Positions 1-9,180 are shown, counted from the stretch's first letter. The stretch: DNA of 12,823 nucleotides from Physocladia obscura (GCA_027596945.1 JADGJH010000959.1:1-12823); one strand, 5' to 3'. A program made the numbers and translations. Notes: generated by a model not told the origin, from the letters alone.

Positions 1-63
1 TCTTTACAATGTAAATTGTTTTGCCCCCGTCTCAGCCATTGCCAGAATTTCAGCCCCATTAAC

Positions 64-82
64 AAAAAAAAAAAAAAAAAAA
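64..82. repeat. A19 homopolymer tract (T19 on the coding strand) inside the PGM2-type intron
   Basis: Nineteen consecutive A on the plus strand. It lies within the presumed intron after exon 2 of the minus-strand mutase gene. Such tracts are slippage-prone and may be length-polymorphic or mis-sequenced. Confidence 0.9.
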
Positions 83-98
83 GAAACATTAAAACAAC

Positions 99-364
99 CT
101 GGGAGGCCTGAATGACAGTTAAACAATTCATTCCAGAAAAACCGGCCTCCATAGGAGCTCTGAGGCCGGCAGTTCCAAATTTAATGTAGGACCCGAGTTT
201 GCGTTCGAGTTCCTTGGTGTTGTTCGCGGCCAGTAGCGCAATGATTTCGGCGCGCGTGTCCTCATTCTGGCGCAAAGAAGAGCGTTACAGCGCAGGAGAT
301 TAGGACAAGACAAAAAAACCTGATCCAGAAGCAGCCACTTTTGGGCAAGAGATTGCAAGTGCAT
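99..364 (-). CDS. PGM2-type phosphoglucomutase / phosphopentomutase, N-terminal exons (partial)
   Basis: An alpha-D-phosphohexomutase that would interconvert sugar 1- and 6-phosphates (or pentose 1- and 5-phosphates) in the cytosol. Two exons are visible on the minus strand. Exon 1 (364-320) encodes 15 residues, [16 protein letters not shown] 53-bp intron (319-267, GTTTTT...CCAG) follows. Exon 2 (266-99) encodes 56 residues and contains the family N-terminal signature [11 protein letters not shown], followed by [12 protein letters not shown]; both match the remembered PGM2 pattern FGTAGLRA..M...N.LT.IQ.(T/S)Q. The join is phase 0. Exon 2 ends in CAG before a GTTGTT donor. The only good acceptor left in the window (CTGAG near 31) leads to an in-frame stop, so this intron probably runs off the window. 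The catalytic phosphoserine loop and metal site are therefore not visible. The ATG at 364 gives an N-terminus slightly shorter than yeast and human PGM2. Family call is strong; substrate preference cannot be told. Confidence 0.85.
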
Positions 365-398
365 TGAATAGAGAAATAATTGATTTATTTTGGCATAA
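365..398. promoter_or_regulatory. 34-bp divergent start-to-start spacer (PGM2-type / RasGEF)
   Basis: Only 34 bp separate the ATG of the minus-strand mutase (364) from the ATG of the plus-strand RasGEF gene (399). The spacer is AT-rich. It is too short for two separate core promoters plus 5' UTRs, so either the transcripts overlap, a shared bidirectional promoter lies partly within coding DNA, or one start lies in an unseen upstream exon. No TATA or CCAAT element is obvious. The role is inferred from position only. Confidence 0.4.
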
Positions 399-3300
399 AT
401 GGCAGACGATGATCATGTTGCGGCGTTGCTTGGGCTGCAGCAGGTCAGCGTGACGGTGGTGGCGCGGTACGCGTACACGGCGACGGACGCGACAAAGCTG
501 ACGCTGCGCAAGGGCGACGTGATCATGGTGCACCAGCAGGCGCCGTCGGGCTGGTGGCACGGCATCACGGGCACGCGGCGCGGCTGGTTCCCGTCAAACT
601 TCGTGGCGGTGGTCGGCGGCGACAGCAGCGGCGCCGCGTCCGGCCTCGTCAGCGCAACCGTCGCCATCGCCGACCACGCCGACATTGAAATCACCGACGT
701 GACCGAGGAGTTCGAGCTGATGAGCGCCGACACCGACGACGCCGACCCCGACGCCGATCTCGTCGACTCCTCAGACCCCATGAGCATCAGCGCCAATCTC
801 ACCTCGCCCAGCGCCGCCCACGTGCCCACTGCCAGCGCCAGTGTGCCGAGCGTGAGTCTGCCTGTCCTCTGCAATTTGCACAATCTCCACTTCCCCCACC
901 CAGACACATTGCTGCCCTTACTTACCCCACACGTTCCGTTCCGCCACCAATCTTTAGCCGTCGATCGGCCAGCTCGACATCCACATGGACAGCGGAACCT
1001 ACTCGGCCACAACAAACCCCACGACCCCAATCACCCCGTCGCCCTTCTATGATCCACAGTCCCATTTCTACTGCGAGACCGACGACGGCCGCCGCTACTT
1101 TGTCAACAAGCACACCGGCGAAACTTACTGGGACGGCGACGCTCCACCCTCAAACTCAGGCAGCGTCCAGTCATCCGCCTTGCCATACTCGTCTCCAGCC
1201 GAGGTCACAAAGCCTCCGATTTCTGCTCCCCTCCTCATCTCCGACGACACAACGAGTCTTGCTTCGTTCGGAAGATCCGTCAGCAACTATTCAGCCTTCA
1301 TTCCCGCTGCTGTAAATCAATCCGCTCGAAACCCCGAAACTGCTAGCACCAACAGTACTATTTTACCCCCCGGCTGGTCAAAGATTGAAAGTCCTGATGG
1401 CCAAACCATGTACTTTAACTCTCTTTCTAATGAGATGCAGTTTACTCCGCCTGAAGAGGCAGACTTTGTAAATGCTTATGCCCAATTATCTATGCCTCCA
1501 CCCAAACGAGTCGAGGACGTCGACATTGATTTACCCAAAAACTGGAACAAAAAAATTACTTCAGATGGAAAAGTCTTCTTCTACAACTTTATTACCGATC
1601 AAACTGTCTTCAGAGTAGAAGATATTGACCCGGAAACTGGTGAATCGGTATGATTGAATTTTGTGTCTCATGGTTTTCTAATTTTAATTAACTTGACCAA
1701 TTTTCTTCTTTTTCTTCAGATTGCAGGTCCTATTGAAATCCGCGATGAAATGTCAGAGCATCTTTCGAGTTTGGCTCAGTTAAATTATGCTCCAGAGTAT
1801 ATTCACTGGAGACAGTTTGCTGATAAATTCTCAAATATTATGAAGGAAATCAACATTGCCGCCAAACAGCGGAATCTAATCAAGGTGTTTCGGTACTGGG
1901 CGGTTGTTATAGAAGAAATACGTCTGTTTTTGCTTGCAGCTCGTACAGCTGACGGACCTGCTGAATCCCGAAATGTCATTCATGGATGTTATCCCAAGAT
2001 CATGACGATTCTATCCCAGTCTGCTGTTTCTGTTAATATTGCTTGCATGGTTTGGTCACCGCCAGATTCTATGCAAAGTTTGCAGCACAGTTTAGCTGCT
2101 TTGATTATTGCTGTAAAAGAGTTGGTGGCTGGTGGTCTTGACACAAAGTTAATTATTACCGACGATGATAAAGCCCAGGCTGTAAAAACATCTAAAACGT
2201 CAAAGAGAGCTGATTTGTCAAACATCGAATTACTGCTTGAACTTAAACAACGTTGCGCTAATGTAACAAATATGTGTGCGGATGTTGTTAAGGATATTTT
2301 GGATAATCCTCTTTCAGAACGAAAATTGGAACCTCTCGACTGCATTCGTATTATTACTGCAATGATGGGTGATGTTTCTGCTACTGTTGACGAATTTGCG
2401 CCCGAAATTGGAATATTACCGATTGCAACAGCAGAACAAGTCAGGCGAAAAAAGCAAACTTTCTTCAACTTTCTTTCGCAACTCATGTCTGCAGTAAATG
2501 CTGCGTCCAATCCTTTCGCTCCTGCCAATGCCGCCATTGAAGTTGCTACTTCTGCTAAAGAAGCTTATGCAGCGTCTATTGAGCTCATTATCTTTTTCAA
2601 ATTTGCGATTCAAGAAAAAGAGACGATCGAAGAAGCCGTTGTGAACGATTCTTCATCCAGCGTTTATAGTGGTAGAACTAGTCGTCGCGGCGGCGAGACA
2701 GCAAGTGATTTTGGTGGATCAGTCGCATCTCCACCAACAATCAGCAGCGGTCTTGTTCTTCCAGTCCGTCAAAGCAGCTTAGCCAACCGTATGTTCAGAA
2801 AAACCAAATCAATTTCTGGCGGCGGCGATCTCGATGCCGAAATATCTGATTTTGAAGAAACAGCTTCAGTCACCATAAATAACTCTCCCAGGATCACTGC
2901 CGCGTCACCTGCATCTCAAATGTCGCCGCCGACTGTGAGCGGGATTCTCCGTTTGAATATTCCCAAGCCCCAGCGCGAAGCACCTGGGCCCAGACGCAAG
3001 GGCACCAACGCAGAGTCAAGCATTGCGACAGGAAAAACAGAAAAGCCGTGGTATTTGAGGAGCAGCTATGCGGCGAATGAGTTGTCAGTTTCTGCGGAAG
3101 GTCTGGTGAAAGGAGGCACTCTTGGGGCGCTTATTGAAAAGTTGACAGCACATGATGCCAGTGATGCCCAGTTTACTCAATCTTTTCTACTCACTTATCG
3201 TGCCTTTACTTCGACACATGAGTTGTTCATGCTTCTGCAACAGCGATATATGCTTGCTGCGCCTCCAGAACTTAACGAAAGCGAATTGGAAGACTGGAAG

Positions 3301-4681
3301 AAACATAAAAGGGACATTATACGTGTTCGGTAAGTGCTTAAAATTTAAAAATAAAGGGTTGACAAAAAAAAATGGAAAATGGAAAAAAAATAGTGTGTTC
3401 AATGTAATGAAACACTGGGTTGAAAATTACTGCTACGATGACGAAGACGACCGCAAAGTTCTTCGGATGATGAAAAACTTTGCTGACACATTAATGATGG
3501 AAGAAGCCCCAAACAATGCATTCCAGCTGTCCAATCTTGTCGATAGACGTGAAGAATACGGGATACACATGCGTGTACGCACGGCTCAGTACAACAACAA
3601 GGAATTTCCTGCATCAATCAAGCCGTGGAATTTAAGAAATATCGATTTTCTGGAGTTGAACCCTCTTGAAACAGCCCGGCAACTGACACTGATGGAAAGC
3701 ATAATGTACAATAAGATTCAACCGGTAGAGTGTTTAAAGAAAGCTTGGAGCGCCAAGGAGAACAATCAGTCTCCAAATATTAAAGGAATGATTAGAATGT
3801 CCAATCAGATTGCTGCTTGGACTGTGACAACGATTTTAACTGAACCGGATGTGAAAAGACGCGGCGCTCTAATCAGGCAGTTTGTTTCGATTGCCGAGGT
3901 TTGTTTATTTTATTACTGTTACTCGTAATTCAATTTTTTTCCCCAGAAATGTCGAGCCCTCAACAACTTCTGTACACTAACAACAATCTTGGGTGCGCTC
4001 AACTCTGCATCAGTACATCGGCTGAAAAAGTCTTGGCAGCTACTTGGAAAACGAATCAGCGTATTCAAAGAACTATGCGAACTCATGAGCCTTGAAAAGA
4101 ACTTCGCGCGGTACCGTGAAGCGCTTAAGTCGGCCAATCCACCATGTATTCCGTATTTTGGTCTTTGTTTAACAGATCTCACATTCATTGAAGACGGAAG
4201 CTCGGATATTCTGAAGCCTCGTGAAAGGATTGATTATCCAGAGCAATTCAGCTTGGGAACGGCTTCGACGGATGATTTGCCGACAGCGCCACTCATAAAC
4301 TTTTTCAAACACATCAAAACTGCGGAAGTGATCCGGGACATTCAGCAGTTTCAGAACGAGCCGTATCATCTGGCGCCTGTCCCGGAAGTTCAGGAGTTCT
4401 TTTACAAGTCGTTTGATGTTGAGTTTGATGATAAGCAACTGTTTGCAATGTCTTTGGCGTTAGAGCCAAGAGATCGGTGAGGGATTCTATTTTTTTGTTT
4501 CGGGTTTTTTTTTTTTGTGTCTGTTTTTTTTGACTTTGTCTTGGTTTGTTTTTGTTTGTTTGCTATTATTTACCCCATAATAAATGTATTTTTTTTTCCG
4601 TGTATTTCCAGTGGTGATAACAATGAGGTTGCTCGTGCGTTATTAGATGCAGGATTTGTGGGAAGGACAGGCCGTCCTTGA
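399..4681 (+). CDS. SH3-WW-RasGEF protein (CDC25/SOS-type Ras guanine nucleotide exchange factor), six exons
   Basis: Predicted to catalyse GDP/GTP exchange on Ras at membranes. Exons: 399-851, 958-1647, 1720-3329, 3394-3898, 3947-4476, 4612-4681 (3858 nt, 1285 aa). Introns are 106, 72, 64, 48 and 135 bp, all GT-AG. Domains: SH3 at about 19-72 (ARYAY, PSGWW, RRGWFPSNF); three WW-like modules at about 184-214, 287-317 and 343-372; a helical region at about 385-690 with a WSPPD motif at 493; a Ser-rich linker to about 835; RasGEF-N at about 840-955, whose split codon restores RVFNVMKHWVE; and the CDC25 domain at about 1000-1255. The CDC25 signatures NFCTLTTILGALNSASVHRL, PCIPYFGLCLTDLTFIEDG and FFKHIKTAEVIRDIQQF are complete, so exchange activity is expected. 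The first ATG is the only Met before the SH3 domain. Exon 1 is unusually GC-rich. A short C-terminal exon ends in GRTGRP. A shortened tandem paralogue follows at 5141. Fungal Cdc25-like identity is strong; the exact orthologue is not assigned. Confidence 0.93.
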
Positions 4682-5140
4682 TTCTCCTCTTTTTTTTTCT
4701 CCTGTTTTCCTAATTTGTTGCAAAATGAAAAAATTTCTTTCACATTCATTCTCACAAGCAATTGCAATCCACAGCCATTAACTAATAATAATAATAATAA
4801 AAATAACTATTGCAACTTGGAGCGGGAACAACAACAAAAAATGAACCCGAACAAGGGAATAAAGAAATTGAATTACTCTTTCTTTTTTTTCTTTTGCAAC
4901 CCTTTATTTAATATTTATCGCTCCAAAGTTGAAGTTGATTGCGGATGGTTTGTTTTATTTAAAAGTGGGAGAAAAAAGAGTATGCATACGGAAAGTATAT
5001 ATTTTTGTTCCTTGAGAAAAAATTGTTATCCAAAAAAAAAAAAAGAATAGAATAAAAGTGAAAATAGAAAAAATCATTTTCATTTTGAAAAAAACAAATG
5101 ACTGAAAAATTTTCGAACAAATTGAATTGATTGAGAAAAA
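4682..5140. other. AT-rich intergenic spacer between the two SH3-WW genes
   Basis: About 460 bp with no supportable coding exon. It starts with a T-rich stretch just after the RasGEF stop, then a (TAA)6 repeat, possible AATAAA polyadenylation signals at 4796-4801 and 4858-4863, and A/T tracts up to the next ATG. Short open frames here are low-complexity (poly-F, poly-K, poly-N) and look non-coding. It presumably holds the 3' UTR of the RasGEF gene and the promoter of the paralogue. Confidence 0.7.
4783..4800. repeat. (TAA)6 microsatellite
   Basis: Six perfect TAA units about 100 bp downstream of the RasGEF stop codon. The right end merges with a possible AATAAA polyadenylation signal at 4796-4801. 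Confidence 0.85.
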
Positions 5141-7071
5141 ATGGAAACAATGAAAGTGCCAGCAGTTGTGGATCAACTGAAGAGCGAAGGGAAACTGGCA
5201 AAACCCGAGTTCCATATTGCGCTATTCGACTTTGTACCGACCGGCGAGGACCAAAGACATATGCAGGTGGCGAAAGACGAGGTTGTCAAGATATATCAGA
5301 AGGCGCCTTCCGGATGGTGGTATGGGGTGATCGATAACCGGCGCGGATGGTATATATTGCATCTGAACCAAGAAGAAGAAAGAAAAAAAAAGTGGAGCTT
5401 TCTTGGCGTTATTGTCGATTGATGTTTTTTTTTTTTTTGGCTAGGATTCCGTCCAACTTTTTGAGGCCAGCAAAGAAATATAAATATTTGCCTGAAATGG
5501 TAAGAAAACTTGTGATTTGGGTGTCCTACATTGTCCCATCGACGTTATTATTTTTTTTGGGAGGTGGGGATTGTTTGTCTTACAAAGCAACCATAAAAAA
5601 TTCAGAAATTTGGGTCTGCCCCACGGCCCGAGCCATCGTCGCAATCCATTAAGACTGTCTCAACGTCATCAGCGCCGGCGCCGCTGCCGGTAATTCCCGT
5701 CAGAACTGCATCAAAGCGGATGCTTAATAACGAAGAAACCCCCGATTACTCTCCGACCATGACCGACAAGTCTTTGCCGGATTCCGATAACCAAACAAAC
5801 GTACCTTACACGATTCGAAAAATGCCCCAGCTTCCGCAAAACTGGGGGCAACGTGTGGATCCAAAAAGCGGCAGACTATATTATTTCAATTATAAAAGTG
5901 ATCACACGACGTACAGCTTAGAATATATCAATCCGGAGACTGGGGATTTGGTTTGTTTCCACCTTGAAAGCCTTTCAGTTTTTTTTTTGTTAACCATTTT
6001 GATTAGACAATTCAACGGCAGCCACATTCGAACTTAATACAGAAGCAAATACAGGCACTGTCTCTCGTAAGCTATCCTCGATTCGAGACATCGGAAGTTT
6101 GGAAGGACCTTATTCAAGAAATCGTTAAATTGGTTGAAGAGCTCGATTCCATTGCGCGAGTGAACCAAAAAATTAAGTTTCTGCCTCATTCGCGTGTCAT
6201 TATTGAAACGGTTGGTATCATGATTCGTGTCTCATCAAATCAAAGTCAAGCTTTCGAAAACGACTATGAAAAGGCGATGATGATTGACAACCATGCCTTG
6301 GTACTAGATACCCTATCGAAACTGGAGACTTGTACAGCAAAAGCATCCGAACTATGGCCGCCTCCGGATGCTGTTCAAAATATGCAGGCCGCTGCGGCTT
6401 TTGTTTTGGCATCTATGCGTGTGTACGCTGTTTCTGCAATGAAATCAAGGATTCCAATCAATGAAAATTTGTTGATCAAATATGCAATGGAATTGCGATT
6501 GCGTTCGGAAAAGCCGAACGCGAATTGGACCGATACTGAGCTTGTTATGCGTCTAAATTCGTGCTTATTCGTTATCCGAAGTCGATTTGATTCAATCCTG
6601 GCGAGTTACTTTCAAGATGTGCATGTATCTTCTTTGATAGATCTTCTTGGATTGGATATTGACTGTATATTGAATGTATCAAAAGATCTGATAACTATAT
6701 GTCAGGCCGGAAATGTAGGTGTTTCCACAAAAGAATTGGAGCAAGAATGTCAAGAATCACTTGAAGCAATGATTGGTGCGACAAGAACGTTTTCAATAAC
6801 TATTGCGGGCATGAAGTCCGGAAGAGAACCTGTGGCTGAATCGTTTGAGCAGCTTGTAAAAAATATCACAAGGATTATATCGAAAGCAGCTGATTTAGTA
6901 ATCTCGATTAAGTTTATCGTTCTGGAAAGAATGACATCTGGAAAAGAAAAATCACGAGAGAGTATTATTAAACTTACCACACCTCTATCAGAACATGTGC
7001 TATTCGATTCCGAAGAAAAAGTATCTCACTGGAAAAAAATAAGTGATCATTTGTTGGGGAAAAGATCCTGA
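5141..7071 (+). CDS. SH3-WW-helical protein, RasGEF paralogue lacking the exchange domain, four exons
   Basis: Exons: 5141-5349, 5445-5499, 5606-5950, 6007-7071 (1674 nt, 557 aa). Introns are 95, 106 and 56 bp. The SH3 domain (about 25-77) has ALFDF, APSGWW and RRGW; the Trp codon is split by intron 1 and continues as IPSNFLRP, nearly the same core as in the upstream RasGEF. A Pro/Ser-rich linker precedes one WW-like module (about 164-198: LPQNW, GRLYYFN) ending in the same I.PETG tail as the third WW-like module of the RasGEF. A phase-0 intron follows that tail in both genes. The remaining 354 residues are mostly helical, with a WPPPD motif at 320 that sits 116 residues after the intron (111 in the RasGEF). 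The protein stops after this region, with no RasGEF-N or CDC25 domain, and no exchange-domain remnant is seen downstream. It is likely an adaptor or competitor for partners of the RasGEF; this is inference. The ATG at 5150 is an alternative start three codons in. Confidence 0.88.
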
Positions 7072-7226
7072 ATCTGTGAAAGTGTGAAAATAGACATGTT
7101 TTTAATCGTTTTATTTTAAATTTTTTTGGTCGGTGTTTCTTTTTGTTTTTTTTTCTAGATAAATTTTCAGCCCATCAGACAGCCACACGGAACGAACCCT
7201 GTTGCAACAAAGACGTCAACAGAATA

Positions 7227-7718
7227 ATGCCGCAGCTCGAATTCGATCACCGAGCACAAGTGCTTAATATTACTCTTTCCACTGCAGAGACGTTTCTGGC
7301 GCTGTTTGGAAACATTTGCATCCCTTATAGTCAAATTAGGCATGTACGTCCACTTCCAGGAGAAGCGTACATGCATTTCAAGTCAATGGGTGTATATATT
7401 CCGGGAGTAATGACTTTCGGTGAGTTTTCAAATCTCAGCCGCCCAGTAATGTGGTGCCACTCGTAAAAACCATGACTCATTGCCCGGCTCAAATTTGTTT
7501 CGCAAACTCTTTTTCCAACTTGAATAGCCACATTGCATCGAACACCTGGCGCAAAACCAGAAATATATCTGTATTCGTCACCGCTAAAAACTATTGGCAT
7601 TGATCTCGAGGGACATTGGCATTACGATAAGGTGTTTCTGGAGATACCAAGTTTTGAACCCGCAGATGTTGCGGCAATGATTCTGCGGGAAGTTGGCATA
7701 CACGAAAGAGACATATAA
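7227..7718 (+). CDS. Small protein resembling bacterial PH-like (DUF) proteins, two exons
   Basis: Exons 7227-7419 and 7528-7718 (384 nt, 127 aa) are separated by a 108-bp intron (GTGAGT...AATAG). The phase-1 split codon gives TF-A-TLHRTPG. The protein has no signal peptide or membrane span and looks like a small mixed beta fold. The order of motifs (PQLEFDHRAQ, then FGNICIPYSQIRHVR, YIPGVMTFATLHR, EIYLYSSPLKTIGIDLEG, FLEIPSFEPADVAAMI) matches a family of roughly 120-residue bacterial PH-like proteins of unknown role that I recall from actinobacteria, with some fungal members. The first in-frame ATG is at 7227; the frame is open upstream but has no earlier ATG, and TCTAG/TTTCAG acceptor-like sites near 7158 and 7170 allow a 5' UTR intron. 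It lies 155 bp after the SH3-WW paralogue and converges on the glycosyltransferase. Gene structure is fairly secure; family is moderate; function is unknown. Confidence 0.7.
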
Positions 7719-7890
7719 AATATTATATTATATTAAATATTACATTAAATGTTTTTTGGAGGTGCGTTAAAAAAAAAATTTGGGGTTGGATTTCAATCGT
7801 CAAACTCAGGGGGTGTGATATCCCCTCTATTTAATTCTTCTTAATGATGCATTCTTGGAAATGGTAAGGCATAAATGAATTTCGCGCTAT
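7719..7890. other. Convergent intergenic region with 3' ends of two genes
   Basis: This 172-bp gap separates the stop codons of the PH-like gene and the minus-strand glycosyltransferase. It begins with a TATTATATTA-type AT-rich stretch and contains a weak AGGGG/CCCCT inverted repeat near 7810-7830. It presumably holds both 3' UTRs. No gene is seen. Confidence 0.6.
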
Positions 7891-9180
7891 TTACGATTCC
7901 AGCAGCAAGTTTTGAAGTGCAATATCGACTTTGTCTGGACAAAACATTGTGCCTGAATTTTTCCATTTTTCAAATTCTGTGGCCAACTCTCTTTCAATTG
8001 GCAAGCAGGACCACCGAATTAAAAATATCATTTCCCCAACATTGACAGAATCGATATCATCTGAGACAATTTTTGCACATCCTATATTCTCCAATCGTTC
8101 TGCCCAGACGCGTTGATCAAATAAAAATGGCGCGATGATTTGTTTTAATCCAAACCGAAGCACTTCAGAAATAGTCCCAAGTCCACCATGATTGATGGAT
8201 GCACAAATGATTCCAGAATTGAATAGATCTGCATGAGAAATAACGCCCCGGAGAATCAAAAGACGAGAATTTGATTTTAACTTGTGTATTGCGGCTCTAC
8301 AGTCTTCGGTTATGATCCATACAGCGGCAGTGTTTGTTGATAACAATGCTTCGAGAAACATTTCATAAATCGCACTGACCGCGTCAAACTCGTTAGCAAG
8401 AATAGGATGCAATACGTCCATAGATCCAAAACCAATGTGAATTATTTTTCGATTACACATTTTCTGCTCATCAAGAAAGTTTTGAAGTTCTGGAAATTGT
8501 TTGAAAAGAAGGAGAAGAGAGTTTTGGAGCGAGCGATCAAAAAGTTCGTGACAAGGCCCGGAAACAATTACAGAATCGGGAAATAATATTACTGGAACCG
8601 TAGTAAGATTAAGTAAGCATTCGTCGATAAGGTAAAAAAGAGGCGGTGGTGGCTTTGACAAGTCAAATTGTGGAAATGGTGCCAAATTCAGCATTGATTG
8701 ACGAAAGTGACCGTTGTCATCAAGAAAAACACGCCAAAGATAGTGCTTGATTGAAGCAAGCCATGCAGAATGTAAGTTCAAAGTTTCAAAAAAGCTGCGT
8801 GGCAAATGAGACATAAACGAATGTGGAGGTGGGAAGTCTGCCGCAACAGCAAATGTTGACAAAGCAAAACAAGGAATTCGAAGCATTTCAGCGATGGCGA
8901 ACGCCTCAAGAGCGAACAGATTGCATCCAATAACGCGCAAGGGACTAATTAAATGCAGATGTTTGAGGGCGTCAACAAGAGCTTTTTGTTCAGTAGAACG
9001 CGTTCGACTGTCAGTAACCAACGGAATTCCAATGCCGCGGATTTCAGCCGCCGCAACCAGCGGTAATAAATTGTCGTGCGTTATAACAACTATTGCTCCA
9101 AGTCGAGCTGCGTGTCTTTTGGCAAAGCGGATAATTGGAAGGATATCTCCAGTCGTTCCAAAAACACATAATGCCGTCAT
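7891..9180 (-). CDS. Family-1 glycosyltransferase, sterol/lipid glucosyltransferase-like, intronless
   Basis: Predicted to transfer a sugar from a UDP-sugar to a lipid or other small acceptor. It is 429 aa, read without introns. The N-terminal domain opens with the acceptor-side glycine loop FGTTGDILPI (residues 7-16), as in GSRGD.QP of sterol glucosyltransferases, right after the initiator Met; this supports the start at 9180. The C-terminal donor-binding half has HIGFGSM (248-254), VISHADLF (313-320), HGGLGT (331-336) and PFLFDQRVWAERL (351-363), equivalent to the HGG.GT and PFFGDQ.FW elements of GT1 sterol glucosyltransferases. There is no N-terminal PH or GRAM region as in yeast Atg26; the length is like bacterial GT1 enzymes. 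It is the only complete gene in the window without introns. Its ATG is 28 bp from the divergent BRAT1-like gene. The acceptor substrate cannot be told from sequence. Confidence 0.87.
   Translation of the reverse strand: MTALCVFGTTGDILPIIRFAKRHAARLGAIVVITHDNLLPLVAAAEIRGIGIPLVTDSRTRSTEQKALVDALKHLHLISPLRVIGCNLFALEAFAIAEMLRIPCFALSTFAVAADFPPPHSFMSHLPRSFFETLNLHSAWLASIKHYLWRVFLDDNGHFRQSMLNLAPFPQFDLSKPPPPLFYLIDECLLNLTTVPVILFPDSVIVSGPCHELFDRSLQNSLLLLFKQFPELQNFLDEQKMCNRKIIHIGFGSMDVLHPILANEFDAVSAIYEMFLEALLSTNTAAVWIITEDCRAAIHKLKSNSRLLILRGVISHADLFNSGIICASINHGGLGTISEVLRFGLKQIIAPFLFDQRVWAERLENIGCAKIVSDDIDSVNVGEMIFLIRWSCLPIERELATEFEKWKNSGTMFCPDKVDIALQNLLLES

Noticed and set aside
413..1030. 205-aa minus-strand open frame opposite the SH3 exon.
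   Set aside because: It is a shadow frame caused by the GC-rich composition of exon 1. Its Cys/Arg/Trp-rich protein has no recognisable domain.
1989..2537. 182-aa minus-strand open frame within the RasGEF gene.
   Set aside because: It lies opposite the helical region, which is conserved in the paralogue on the plus strand. No domain is recognisable.
4715..5050. Open frames in the 4.7-5.2 kb spacer on both strands.
   Set aside because: They are low-complexity products of A/T tracts and the TAA repeat, without any domain or splice context linking them to neighbours.
7072..7226. Possible fusion of the SH3-WW paralogue with the PH-like gene through an intron.
   Set aside because: The paralogue has a clean stop at 7069-7071, and the PH-like protein has a natural start at 7227. 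No donor with good consensus in matching phase was found.
7331..7600. Minus-strand open frame over the PH-like gene with a GFYEW string, recalling SRAP peptidases.
   Set aside because: It is antisense to both exons and the intron of a better supported gene, and the match is only a few residues. The catalytic Cys context and the rest of the SRAP pattern are absent.
7800..7835. Short AGGGG/CCCCT inverted repeat in the convergent spacer, considered as a terminator hairpin.
   Set aside because: Only about five base pairs with a loop of about nine. Hairpin terminators are not expected for nuclear genes, so it is probably chance.
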